Notes under the pieces: model-generated
The model's database searches: none
Told to the model about the DNA's origin: nothing
Seen by the model: only the letters and a program-made list of their open reading frames with translations
In this document: one piece after another, positions 37,900 to 48,834 of the stretch
Layout: the number at the start of each line of letters is the position of its first letter
How positions within the stretch are numbered: the first letter of the stretch is position 1
Made by a program: the position numbers and the translations under genes
Assembly (NCBI GenBank): GCA_963513935.1
Contig: OY740765.1
Coordinates: 148,825,830-148,889,829 of the forward strand
Length of the DNA: 64,000 nucleotides
Direction of reading: 5' to 3'
From: Aphrophora alni
Taxonomy: Eukaryota > Arthropoda > Insecta > Hemiptera > Aphrophoridae

Positions 37900-39118
37900 T
37901 CCATTTGATTTATTATTTTTTCGTGGAGTTCCACATAGATAGGTTTTAAAATACTGTATGCTTCATCTGTATGCCAATGATCTGCAGATATATTTACATT
38001 CTAAAGTTAATGACATCGGCAATGCAGTTGAGAACATGATGTATGGCAATAAAAGCATTTGCCTATGGGTTGAAGAGCATGACTTACGACTTAACAAATG
38101 AAAGACGCAATTCATTATTATAGGCTATTCCCGACTGATGAACACAATAGACGAACAATCTCCCCAAACTGAAAATTGAAGGCGAATTAGGAGAATACCG
38201 TACCAGCGGTAGAAATCTGGGACTGACAATGACAGATTAAACTGGAGTGAATTGTAACTGAGACATGCAATAGAGTATTTGCAGGGATTCACTCTTTAAA
38301 GTAAATGAAAGAGTTCCATTTAATATTAGATTGCTCTTAATTAAATAATTGATTATGCAAACTTTACCTACTGTGGCACTGTAGTCATGGTTGTGGAATT
38401 GGCTAATAAACTCCAACGCGCTCAGAATTATTGTACACGGTTTATTTTTTGTCTAAGACGTGATGATGATGTTATTCTATACTATAAACAATTATACCCT
38501 TTACAACTCTGCGAATTTAGATCCTTTCATATCTTAATCATATTGCATCCTATCCTTTAAACTGGAGAACCGGTTACTACTTGGCAAATAAGTTTGTTTT
38601 TGCCTCAGATATGACTACAAAAAGTACAAGTAAGGGGTCGACAATGCTAATCATTCCCAAGCAATAGAACTGTAATGTGTAACAAAGCTCTTGTGGAACT
38701 CGCTACCAGATACCCTTAAAGCTATTGATAGCCGTGCTCAATTTTCAAAATCGTTGAAGCTGCATTTCATGAATGGTATGGACGTGGACTGATATCTTTG
38801 TTTGAAGGTAAATCTGCTTTATTTAAACTGTTTGATGTATGAAAGTGTACGTGAATGTATAATGTAGTTTATATTAAGAATAATTTATTCTATTTTTCAA
38901 AATTGTATTAGTTTAGGATTTTTCTTTGTTCTTTTTTTGGATACATTTTCTTTGTTTTAATACGTAGTTTTTTCCCCTTTTAAATAGTTAAAATTCCTTT
39001 TCTTTTAGGCTTAAGTGTGTTAGTTGTAATTAATTGTTTAAAAAAATTGTAATTAATTGTGTATGAGTTAAGTGGAAGAGAGGACCTGATGGTTCTAACT
39101 TCGCTCAGGATAATGGTT
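37900..39118 (+). pseudogene. LINE reverse transcriptase relic, CR1/Jockey-like 3' end
   Basis: A GVP start at 37925 (remains of the GVPQGS-type block) is followed after a deletion by LYANDLQIYLHSKV at about 37967. YAND at 37970-37981 replaces the catalytic Y-A-D-D. The same frame runs WVEEHDLRLNK to a stop at 38099-38101 and continues KTQFIIIG. Later blocks include NLGLTM and, around 38690-38770, an LWN-LP-type block and QFSKSLK, as found at the end of CR1/Jockey-type RT proteins. The 3' untranslated part ends CTAACTTCGCTCAGGATAAT (about 39095), resembling known insect LINE tails. The element is truncated at the 5' side, with multiple stops and shifts. Confidence 0.88.
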
Positions 39119-39143
39119 TTTTCTATTCTATTGATCTAATCAG

Positions 39144-39950
39144 TTGCTCAACGAATGTCCAGTATTCTTTCTTGCTAGTCATTCAATCAGTCAACCTTGT
39201 TTTCCACTTCCAGAAGACATCCCACTCTACACTTTTGAATTCTTCTCTATCCAAACTCCATCTCATACATCGGAAGAAGGTGTGCTTTACCATGCCCTCT
39301 GCTCCAAAGTAACTGTAGGGTCACGCCTTATCTTGAACCTACATAGGTAGTTTGCAAATTCCCTGTGGTCCGTCAACGCTTGTGTTAAGTGGTACGTTAG
39401 TTCACCATGACTTCTCGATATCCACCGCCTGAAGTCCGAATTCATCTTCCTCTTCCAAATCCCACGGCCAACGTCCACATCCTATATCTGCTTCCATGTT
39501 GTCATTATTTCTTTTCGCAGCTCCTTGTAAAGCAAGCTCTTATTTTAAAACTTCCTCAACCTCTCCCGGATCAAGAGGTTAAATAAGGACATGCCAGAAC
39601 CAAATCAGCCGTTGTAGAAACTCTCCTTTATGTATTCACTGTTTTGGGCGTCAGTCTTCTCTGTATACTGATGAGTATGTTGCCATAATTAGCCAGTATA
39701 ATTACATTAATCCGTATCGACGCAGCATACAACAGAACGGAATACGCTGCGTTCATAATCGTCCTCTTTTACTGGATCTTAAGGCTTCCACAACTCCCTC
39801 AGCCTTCTGTCCTGCTGCCTTCATGTGTTGTGTAATCCTCATATCTGTATCAACAATGACTTCCAGGTATTTGAGGGACTTGGTCGCTTCAATTTTAAAT
39901 TCTTCCATCGTCGGATTCAGTCCTTGGAGAGTTCCGACCACAAGTAAGAA
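39144..39950 (-). pseudogene. R1-like LINE relic, C-terminal part
   Basis: Minus-strand frames give, in protein order: SLKYLEVIVDTDMR with HMKAAGQKAEGVVEAL (39753-39941 frame), LLYAASI (about 39720-39745), a VSTTADLVLA block (about 39600-39630), and WISRSHGELTYHLTQALTDH with FANYLCRFKI (39287-39478 frame). This order is the region after the RT catalytic core in R1-clade non-LTR retrotransposons. R1 elements typically target 28S rDNA, but no rDNA is present here, so this is a non-rDNA relative or a displaced copy. Stops and shifts make it dead. Its 3' side abuts the 3' end of the plus-strand LINE. Confidence 0.87.
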
Positions 39951-39964
39951 CTAGTTTAACATAA

Positions 39965-40060
39965 TTTCTTCGTGACTAACATACCCTAATGTGATCCGAA
40001 CTAACCTAACGTAATGGGGGTCCTGTACTAAACTATCCTACTCTATTACGAACTATTCAA
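39965..40060 (+). repeat. AACCTAA-rich degenerate repeat, right remnant
   Basis: CGAACTAACCTAACGTAATG followed by GTCCTGTACTAAA resembles the units at 37512-37632. The two remnants bracket the LINE pair. Confidence 0.6.
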
Positions 40061-40290
40061 ACCAAACTGAACTTAAAATAAACTTAACCCAACGAAACCT
40101 ATCATAACTAAACTTAGCTGGAATAACCTTAATATGGTCTAAAATAATTTAATCTTATATAATACAACGTGACATAACCTGGTCTACCAAACTTAACCCG
40201 ATCAGTTTAGTTAATAAACACTTTGAATGCAAAATTAAGTCAGAAACTTATTTTATAAAAATAAGTCAGAAACTTATAAGTCAGAAAAAT

Positions 40291-40647
40291 TTGATTTTAA
40301 CGAAATGAGATATATGGGGACTTTTTAACCTTTTATTAAGTCAGAAAATGTTGGCCGTTCTTTCTGGCTTGAATTTTTCGTTTTGGGAAATAAAATTGGC
40401 GATTACCAATATCTCATAGTAAAATCCCTATTTTGTTTACCTATTTTGTTAGATAAATAGTAATTAATGTTGAAATATTCAGGTGATATCCATGATTAAT
40501 CGTTTATTGAACATTTAATTTATAGTAATATTAGTATTGTATATGTAAATTTTTTATATGTGTATTCTTATATAAACATGTTAATAACCTTACGGTATAA
40601 TTTGATTTTAACGAAATGAGATATATGAGGACTTTTTAACCTTTTAT
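40291..40647 (+). repeat. 46-bp direct repeat, 311 bp apart
   Basis: TTGATTTTAACGAAATGAGA, then TATATG-GGACTTTTTAACC, occurs at 40291-40336 and again at 40602-40647 with one change. It could be the remains of a short LTR pair or of a local duplication. No element ends were found. Confidence 0.75.
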
Positions 40648-40649
40648 TG

Positions 40650-41455
40650 GTTGAGTTCCGTTAACCAATAAAACTAATGTTATGTTTTTTAACCAATTTT
40701 CATATTTTACAATAGTCAGAATTTTTTTGTACGTATTGTTAATTTTTGTATCAAGTCATTAATAAAACGCCCTCTCATTTATTAGACGTAATATTAAAAT
40801 AATACAATTTTGTATTTTTGACCTACAACCTTTAAAAAATGTATTATAGGCCTATATATTTGCAGGAACCACTCTGTCATGAAAAAAACTAAAGTCTTTT
40901 GATTCAGGTGAAACATTTCATTTCTTTGAGAAGAAAGCCTTGTGTGTATATAGCCTAGAGATATTGAACCCGGCAGCTGCCGTATTGAAAGCTAACATCA
41001 AACATTCACTCTCTCGTTTCCTACAATTTGCCATCACATTTTTGAGAACGCCAAATATTTACAGTGTAAATAAAAGGAACTCCCAAAGATTAATATTTTG
41101 CAATACAATTTCTATAAAGGACTTCTTCATGATCGTTATTTGTTTTATGTCAGTAGGTTATTGATGGTGAGATTCTTCTCTTTTGTCCTTTTTTTGTACT
41201 ACTTTAAAGAATTCACAATTAATCAGGAAGTAAGACAGGGCGGTGGCGCCAGAACATTGACTTGGCGTTATATAATAAATAACACTTATACAGAATACCC
41301 AAGGCTAGAAAGAAGGAGGAAATTGAACATTTTGTTTACTAAATTGTGACTTGTAAATGTTATGTGAGATGATTTTTAAAGATTTAAAACGCTCTATAAA
41401 GATTTTTATTTAAGCGTTTTTAAAATTATAAATTTAAAATATAAATATATTTTAT
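40650..41455. other. Non-coding DNA
   Basis: Frames at 40940-41164 and 41098-41349 (74 and 83 codons) overlap each other and show no recognised domain. No gene is supported. Confidence 0.45.
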
Positions 41456-41458
41456 AGA

Positions 41459-41762
41459 AATTTCAGAGGACTTTAGAAGTGTACAGGGGAGTAATATTTA
41501 CGTTATGTAAATCATCGTTAACTTTTAAAACTAAAATTTCAGAGGACTTTTGAAGTATTCAGAGGAGTAATATCTACGTTATGTAAATCATCGTGAACTT
41601 TTTAAAACTAAAATTTCAGAGGACTTTTGAAGTATTCAGAGGAGTAATATCTACGTTATGTAAATCATCGTGAACTTTTTTAAACTAAAATTTCAGGGAC
41701 TTTTGAAGTATTCAGAGGAGTAATATCTACGTTATGTAAATCATCGTGAACTTTTTAAAAAT
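41459..41762 (+). repeat. 77-bp tandem repeat, four units
   Basis: TTCAGAGGACTTT recurs at 41462, 41538, 41615 and 41692 (the last as TTCAGGGACTTTT), a 76-77 bp period. Each unit includes GGAGTAATATCTACGTTATG and TAAATCATCGTGAAC. The first unit is the most diverged; units 2-4 are nearly identical. Confidence 0.96.
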
Positions 41763-41984
41763 ACAAACTTTGGATATAGAATTTATTTTTTTTTAATAAG
41801 TCCCCCTTCCCCCTCGGGATTTATGAGAGTTAACTCACATATTTTAAATGTTGTGGAGACTCTTTTTGATAGATAATTAAAAGAATTTTGCTCTGTAGAG
41901 AACAATGAAAATAAAACGTAATCCCGTTAACCAAATCAAATCCCTTTCAAATCCGAAAATCACTTTTTTAATACAGAGGACCAT

Positions 41985-42060
41985 AAAATTGACATATCCG
42001 CAAAAAACTGGACATTGATTTTTTGAACCATCGCGTAATTTTGACTCTTACTACGTATAG
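41985..42060 (+). repeat. Dispersed repeat family C fragment
   Basis: GACATATCCGCAAAAAACTG, TTGATTTTTTGAACCATCGC and TTACTACGTATAGGC follow family C. Confidence 0.65.
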
Positions 42061-42399
42061 GCGAAAAAATAAAAAGAATAATTTTTGTTTTGTTATCTAT
42101 TTAAAAATAACAGTTTGATTGCTTAACTTAATTAATCGAGCAGTTATGAGGTTTACAGATAAGTAAGTACATCCATGGATTTAAACTAAGCGTAAGGATT
42201 TAGTTTATGGCAACTCCCGCAGAGGGTTAAATACTACGTATTGCATTTTAGCAAAATTCAATAAAAATCTTAGAGGCAATTTTGAAAAATAAACAATGTT
42301 ATGTTGTTATATTATGACAGATGATTTTGAGTTATTCCAATAATTTAAAACATTTTTATAATTTGTCTACTAGTTTTGGATTATAGAGCATTGCACAGA

Positions 42400-42655
42400 A
42401 AGATGACATGCCAAAAACAAATTTTGACTCTGGGGACCACAAAATGGATACATACTCGAAAATGTCAATGTTTTGATTTATCACGTAACTTTCTTTATAC
42501 ATAAAATGATATCAGAAATATAATAGAGCATCTTATTTTTGCTTTATTTTTATAATGTCATAAATTTATACAAATTTTTAATTTGAAAATACCTCAACAT
42601 AATTGCCCGAATACGTTATACCAAATTTAAAAAAAAAATCGTTCTGTTAGTACTT
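42400..42655 (+). repeat. Dispersed repeat family C copy
   Basis: CACAGAAAGATGACATGCC, CTGGGGACCACAAAATGGAT, GTTTTGATTTATCACGTAAC and TTCTTTATACATAAAATG follow family C. CGTTCTGTTAGTACTTTTG near 42640 matches a downstream block at 10650. Confidence 0.65.
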
Positions 42656-42659
42656 TTGT

Positions 42660-43435
42660 TACAGAGTTATGCATTAACAAAAAAAAATTAAAAATTAAAA
42701 AACCCAAAACGACTGACGGTAAGCAACCGGTTTTACGTGACGCAAAAGTAACGGAAAGTTTGCCAAGAAGTGTAATGGCTTTTCCGTGTCAGCTCCTGCC
42801 ATTGTCTATTAACCCTGCCACATTGCCACGTGGGACGTAATAGACGACAGGAATTACCCGCACTCCGGGGTGTCCACTGCACTAGCTTTCAAGTTATTTT
42901 GTCAACATTTCTTGTCTTTAGAAATAATTTTAAACAATTATTAATAATTTTATCACAATTAAGATATTTATTGGTTTTATTGCCAAGAAAACAATTTAAA
43001 TACAAAGAAACAGAATAATAATTTTTAAAGTATTCACGTAGGAACGAGTTGTGTGTCTCAGCACACACAGTGTCTCGGACAACAAAGAGGTTTTAATATT
43101 TAATTTGCTGTAAGCATTTCATTTGCCTACCGATTTGGTAGAAAATTTAGCTCCAATGGAGACCCCCCCCCCATAAAAATTGTAGACGCAATCAAAATAT
43201 CATCTTGTTAATTGTAAAATTTTATATTTTGTTAATTGTTTTTATAAAGTCAACAGTTTTTGAGAAATTTGACAGCAAAAATTTATAATGAACGCAATTT
43301 GTAAAATGATTGAAAGAAAAATTATCAGGTTTTGTGGTACACTGCAAACTAAGTGTAAAATACTCTGAAAAAATTGTTATTGTCATCTCAACCAGTTTTG
43401 TAGTTATATCTTGATTTTGAAGGAATAAAAAGTCG
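42660..43435. other. Non-coding DNA
   Basis: Slightly GC-richer at 42700-42880 but no gene is recognised. A C10 run lies near 43163. Confidence 0.45.
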
Positions 43436-43436
43436 A

Positions 43437-43870
43437 TGAGCGCCATCATAGTGCTTACCCAGCCCCGTCATACACACAGATCCTCTAAATGTAATGCATA
43501 AACGTTGGTTTCTTCCGCCTTGTAGGAAATGTTAAATTGTGTTGATAGATCATAGAGCCACAGTGAGGTAAGTTTGTTTAAAACAGTTGTTACACAGATT
43601 TTCTGATCCCCGTAACTGTGTATATCAATACTTTCTTGATGTCGGCTAAGCCTTCACGGGTGTCTTAGATGTGTCTATATTTAAACGCCTCTACTAACTT
43701 CATTCGTGTCAGTACCGCAGTCTAGGCGGGAGTCGAAGATGTAGATATATAAGTAGCCTCCACTTTCTGCGATCATGTCGGTGACTCTTCCTTGCCGGAT
43801 CTCGTATTACGATTATCATATTTTCTTGTTGTGATATTCAAATTTCGTTGCTTTTGTACTAGACGATATT
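43437..43870 (+). repeat. Dispersed repeat family B, long copy
   Basis: The copy begins GAGCGCCATCATAGTGCTTA with CCAGCCCCGTCATACA. It continues CCTTGTAGGAAATGTTAAA, AACAGTTGTTACACAG, ATGTGTCTATATTTAAAC, a GTCTAGGCGGG block, CGGTGACTC and GGATCTCGTATTACGA. The same order is present at 55965-56345. The 109-codon frame 43792-44121 starts inside this repeat and is not considered a gene. Confidence 0.8.
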
Positions 43871-44656
43871 GTTCTATATTAGTACTTCAGGATAGAATTT
43901 ACGACACAGCCTGTATGTATCCCGTTTCCTCATTTCCGCTCGGTAATGATTTCCTAATATCGATGGATTTCTTGTTTTGGATATCCTTCAGGAAACTTAC
44001 AAGGCGGAGGTTGTATCGTAAGTTAACTGAGGCTGTTGGGTTAACTGACTGGGTACAATTTCCGAACGTTGCAGAACCTTTCCAATATTTAACATTGGTC
44101 ATGCACGCAACTTTGGCGTAACTTGACCTCCAGTTTCTATTGTCATATAATGCTATTGATAACAGGTAGTATCAGTGTTTTGGAACGTTGGAATTTATGG
44201 TTTCGGGTATAGGCGCTTCTAAAAGGGCAATCGTTGTAACTGGAAAATTCTATATAAAAATCATTATTGTAAGATTTTAACTACAACTAAATCAATATAG
44301 AAAATGCTAGTCTTGTATTGTAATATAGAACCCTAAGGATCCGAATATTTAACATGATGAAAGAAAATATTTTCAGCTTCGGGCTGTAGCACATTGCACA
44401 GACAAACGTAAGGAAAATATTTCCGTAGTATTTAGCGTACGTTTGTGTTATTCGTCTTTAATTATCAACGAAATATTTTACACTGATTTCTAGAATTCGG
44501 CGTTTTATGACACCTTAGATCTTACTGATTTATACAAATCTGAATATTTGCGGAGGGTGATTTTGACCAATCCGTTTAATTTCTTACCGTACACATTATA
44601 TTTAAGCAAAATATAATTAAAATCAATAGATACTATTTTGAGAAAATGAATATTTA

Positions 44657-45127
44657 ATATAATAAAAGAACAATAATGTCCGTCTATGTGACTTTTTTAA
44701 TAATAAAGTAGTTACTTACTTTATAATCATATGACGCGTTTCGGAACTCGTTCCATCTTCAGAAAATCGCTCTGCTGAGGTCGTTAAAACATTAAAATAA
44801 ATTATTACACACAAAATAAGAGTGACTTGGATACAAACACAATGAGTTTTAAATTGGAAGCTGGTCAAGCACAAATTGTATATAGATTCCAAAACATTAA
44901 GATAAAATTGTTTAAAGTAAACTTACACATAAAGTTTAATAAAAATTGTTTATTAAACAAAATAACACCAAAATACGCTATGATTAGGATTGGCAATACA
45001 TCGAAAGCAGCTAACATCGCTAAAAAACTTTAAAACTTTTAATCAACGCGTCATATGATTATAAGTAAGTAACTACTTTATTATTAAAAAAGTCACATAG
45101 ACGGACATTATTGTTCTTTTATTATAT
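44657..45127. mobile_element. TIR element with 84-bp inverted ends and a hammerhead-like core
   Basis: Left end 44657-44740 and right end 45045-45127 are near-perfect inverted repeats with one single-base indel. They include AGAACAATAATGTCCGTCTA, a GTGACTTTTTTAATAATAAA block and CATATGACGCG. Just inside the left end, the minus strand reads CTGAAGA, a GGAA-CGAG-TTCC hairpin, then GAAACGCGTC (44733-44762), matching the hammerhead core order CUGANGA, stem II, GAAA, stem III, UH. The right end has ACGCGTC but not the rest of the core. A 32-bp direct repeat (GAGTGACTTGGATACAAACA and onward) occurs inside at 44820 and again just outside at 45134. Penelope-like elements are known to carry hammerhead motifs. 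Confidence 0.85.
44733..44762 (-). ncRNA. Hammerhead-ribozyme-like core motif
   Basis: Read on minus: CTGAAGA, then T, the GGAACGAGTTCC hairpin (GGAA/TTCC around CGAG), then GAAA, the palindrome-containing ACGCGT, and C. This matches the catalytic core CUGANGA...GAAA...UH. Stem III would be only one or two base pairs in one molecule, or a six-base palindromic duplex in a dimer. A matching stem I could not be built from the flanks (AGAGCGATTTT before, ATATGATTATA after), so activity is doubtful. This is a motif-level call. Confidence 0.4.
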
Positions 45128-45420
45128 AAAAAAGAGTGACTTGGATACAAACACAATGAGTTTTAGAATATTTAATGTTTCTGACATATCCGCGTTTCAC
45201 ACAAATTGCAACGATTTAAGTTGAACATGATTATTGTTTAAGTGGTTCACTTGGGAGGAAATGTTGGAATTTGCTGATGCGCCACTTTAGGCGGTCCCCA
45301 TTATAATCCAGGCTACAGTTAGTTTTAGATGGAAATAACTCGGGAAATTTTGAAATTTGGAAGGATTCTACGTTTAGGAGTCTAGAATTAAAATTTACTT
45401 TTTGCATAAAAATGATCGTC

Positions 45421-45470
45421 GGGTTGGGTAAGTACCATGATGACGGCCATCAACTTGTTTTATTTACCAT
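45421..45470 (-). repeat. Dispersed repeat family B, terminal fragment
   Basis: GGGTTGGGTAAGTACCATGA, then TGACGGCCATCAACTTG, matches the family B end in reverse. Confidence 0.6.
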
Positions 45471-45905
45471 GGACTACTTAATGTGGTATGAAAATAAACC
45501 CTCCAGTTGTTATTCACACTTTACATACACAAAATCAACTTCATCATCTCAATAATTATTCCAACCGGAGACAATTCACTTAATACCCAACAACGCTGTG
45601 AAAATTGAATTGTAATCCTGGGTTACACATTTTATAACTCGGTCAACTGTTCTTGGTTAATTAAAAGCAAAATTGGTTTTTAATCGTATCCATGGCAACA
45701 GTCTAACTTTATGCAAATGGTAGAGTAACTCTGTTTAACAACTAAACGGGGGGAAAGTTGCGTAGTCATTTGTGTGCCGCTTTATGTATTAACTAGTTAA
45801 ATTGGTAAGCAATTAAAACATGCGTACGCGCAGACGGTGCGTGTATTGACTTTCTTTATAATTTATGAGATCATAATTAATCTTAATAATAATTAAACAT
45901 GATTC

Positions 45906-45927
45906 TTTTTTTTTTTTTTTTTTTTTT
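45906..45927 (+). repeat. T22 homopolymer
   Basis: An unbroken T run. It could be the reverse of a retroposon poly(A) tail, but no element body was identified beside it. Confidence 0.95.
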
Positions 45928-46129
45928 AATATCCGTGTAATCTTGTCTCAAAAGCTACCCCATTTTCATTTTTTATCGAATGAATTCTATAAATTAAAAA
46001 AAAAAGTTTTAAAATAAATAATTTGTAAATTTGGATGTAACGTTGTCGAAGGTCTAAACAAAACCTGTCACTTTTCGCTCTAAAGTACATTAATATTATT
46101 TTTTTCATTAAAATTGTACCACTTTTCTT

Positions 46130-48190
46130 AAATCTGTGTGGTCACTCTCAAACACAATTTTGCTCGGATTTCACATATACTACTTGTCCGTATTACACTA
46201 ACACTTGCTCGTTTTCCACACAAATTAATTTCTATTGCACACAAAATAGTATTCACCCAGACTTGCTCGTATGTTGGATTGTATTACACTGCACTAGCTC
46301 GTATTCCATACAAATTAGTTCATTTTACATGTACACTAGATATCGTATGAATATTTGCTTTTACTGGTCGTGCATCTATTTGTATTGCACGCATACTTCC
46401 CCTTATTGCACTCACATGAAGTTCATATTGGAACACATATTTGCAAGCCAATTTACTCGTATTGCACGCAAATTTACTCGTATTGTACACAAATTTATCC
46501 GTATTGCACACAAATCTACTTGTATTGCACACAAAATTTACTCGTATTGCACACAAATCTAATTGTATTGCACGCAAATTTGCTCGTACTACACACAAAT
46601 TTACTCGTGTTACACACAAATTTACTCGTATTGCACACAAATCTACTTGTATTGCACGCAAATTTGCTCGTATTGCACCCACATGAAGTTCGTATTGACA
46701 CACATATTTACACGCAAATTTACTCGTATTGCACACAAATATACTCGTATTGCACGCAAATCTACTTGTATTGCACACAAATATACTCGTATTGCATGCA
46801 AATCTACTTGTATTGTACACAAATTTATTCGTATTGCACACAAATCTACTTGTATTGCACGCAAATTTGCTCGTATTGCACCCACATGAAGTTCGTATTG
46901 ACACACATATTTACACGCAAATTTACTCGTATTGTACACAAATTTACTCGTATTGCACATAAATATAGTCGTGTTGCACGCAAATCTATTTGTATTGTAC
47001 ACAAATTTACTCGTATTGCACACAAATTTACTAGTATTGCACGCAAATTTACTCGTATTGCACATAAATCTACTTGTATTGCACACAAATATACTCGTGT
47101 TGCACGCAAATCTACTTGTATTGTACACAAATTTACTCGTATTGCACACAAATTTACTAGTATTGCACGCAAATTTACTCGTATTGCACATAAATCTACT
47201 TGTATTGCACACAAATATACTCGTATTGCATGCAAATCTACTTGTATTGTACACAAATTTATTCGTATTGCACACAAATCTACTTGTATTGCACGCAAAT
47301 TTGCTCGTATTGCACCCACATGAAGTTCGTATTGGCACACATATTTACACGCAAATTTACTCGTATTGCACACAAATATACTCGTATTGCACGCAAATCT
47401 ACTTGTATTGCACACAAATTTACTCGTATTGCACACAAATTTACTAGTATTGCACACAAATTTACTAGTATTGCACGCAAATTTACTCGTATTGCACACA
47501 AATCTACTTGTATTGCACGCAAATTTGCTCGTATTGCACCCACATGAAGTTCGTATTGGCACACATATTTACACGCAAATTTACTCGTGTTGCTCACAAA
47601 TTTACTCGTACTGCACACAAATTTGGTCGTATTGCACGCACATGAAGTTCGTATTGACACGCATATTTACACACAAATCTACTTGTATTGTACACAAATT
47701 TACTCGTATTGCACACTAATCTACTTGTATTGCGCGAAAATTTACTCGCATTGCACACAAATCTACTTGTATTGCACACAAATTTTGTCGTATTGCACGC
47801 ACATGAAGTTCGTATTGACACACATATTTACACACCAATTTACTCGTATTGCACGCAAATTTACTCGCATTGCACACAAATCTACTTGTATTGCACACAA
47901 ATTTTGTCGTATTGCACGCACATGAAGTTCGTATTGACACACATATTTACACACCAATTTGCTCGTATTGCACACAGATACAATTCGTATTGGTACACAA
48001 ATTTACGCCAAATTTTCTCATATTGCACGCAGAGTTGTTTGTATAGTAGGCCTACGTACATTTCTCATATTAAGCTACACTCACATTCGTACTTGCCACA
48101 TACTTACTTTTATTGCACGAACGCGTCTTTGTATTGCACACAATCTTCCTCTTATTGCATAGACCCTGGATTTTAATGCACACACTAGCT
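46130..48190 (+). repeat. 21-bp minisatellite array, about 2 kb, five frames open
   Basis: The core unit (ATTGCACACAAATTTACTCG plus T, 21 bp) is repeated almost without a break from about 46440 to 47960 and decays toward both edges. Main variants are GCACGCAAA, TTTGCTCGT and TCTACTTGT. An embedded marker, CACATGAAGTTCGTATTG, starts at 46413, 46680, 46883, 47317, 47541, 47639, 47800 and 47919, showing irregular higher-order blocks. Because 21 is a multiple of three and the unit has no stop in five of six frames, long spurious frames appear on both strands. They translate to LHTNLLV, TRIAHKF or CTQIYSY on plus and NTSKFVC or RVNLCAI on minus. There is no start context, signal peptide or non-repeat domain. 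Confidence 0.97.
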
Positions 48191-48196
48191 CGTATT

Positions 48197-48216
48197 ACAC
48201 ACACACACACACACAC
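48197..48216. repeat. (AC)10 microsatellite
   Basis: A short AC run at the decayed right edge of the 21-bp array; it may have grown from the array's own CACACA element. Confidence 0.9.
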
Positions 48217-48639
48217 TTGAACTGTACAAATATATGAGTGTATGAAATAATAAGCTGTAAAGAAGCACTGTAATGGAAACTTGACTTCCCCGGAGGTTGT
48301 GTTTATTTAGACTTCAAAGTTTGTCATGTCGCCATAGCAACCTACTTTGATGTATAGGAACTTGAACATAACTTGAGACATGTTTTTTCAATATACTGCT
48401 AAGGTAGTCTTTGTGGAGCGGATCAAAGAATTGAAATGGAATATAGAGTCCAGGTTCTGATATGGTTGTTCATTGTTATTTTTTAAACTGATTTCCTTAC
48501 AAATACTAGAGTTGCAGCCATAGTTACGGGAAAAAAATTATGATTTTTTTCCTTCATCACGTATGAGTTTAGTGATGTTTTTGCGCAATTTATTTTAAAT
48601 TTTAAAATGAGAAGAAAATATAAACAATAATGATCCAGA

Positions 48640-48830
48640 TATCTTGACGGCGACAGTTAAAATTCATTTTTATTGTTTACCAATTACACTTGAACCATAA
48701 TAGTCTGTTGTGATTACGTACACTGATTTGGATAACTAATTTTCCACATTTCAACCAAATTTAAAGAAAATCTGTACAGTCGATTTTGAAATATTAGGTT
48801 TTTCATATCAACTCCATATTTAATTTTGTT
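48640..48830 (+). repeat. Dispersed repeat family D, inner fragment
   Basis: GACGGCGACAGTTAAAATTC with ATTTTTATTGTTTACCAATT, ACTTGAACC, then an AACCAAATTTAAAG block and TCGATTTTGAAATATTAGG follow the middle part of the long copies at 59655 and 62925. Confidence 0.6.
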
Positions 48831-48834
48831 TTAC

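Noticed and set aside
43792..44121. 109-codon frame as a gene
   Set aside because: It begins inside a family B repeat copy and shows no known domain.
46355..47323. 322-codon open frame and its 100-240-codon neighbours on both strands
   Set aside because: They are produced by the 21-bp repeat, which lacks stops in five frames. There is no non-repeat domain or start context.
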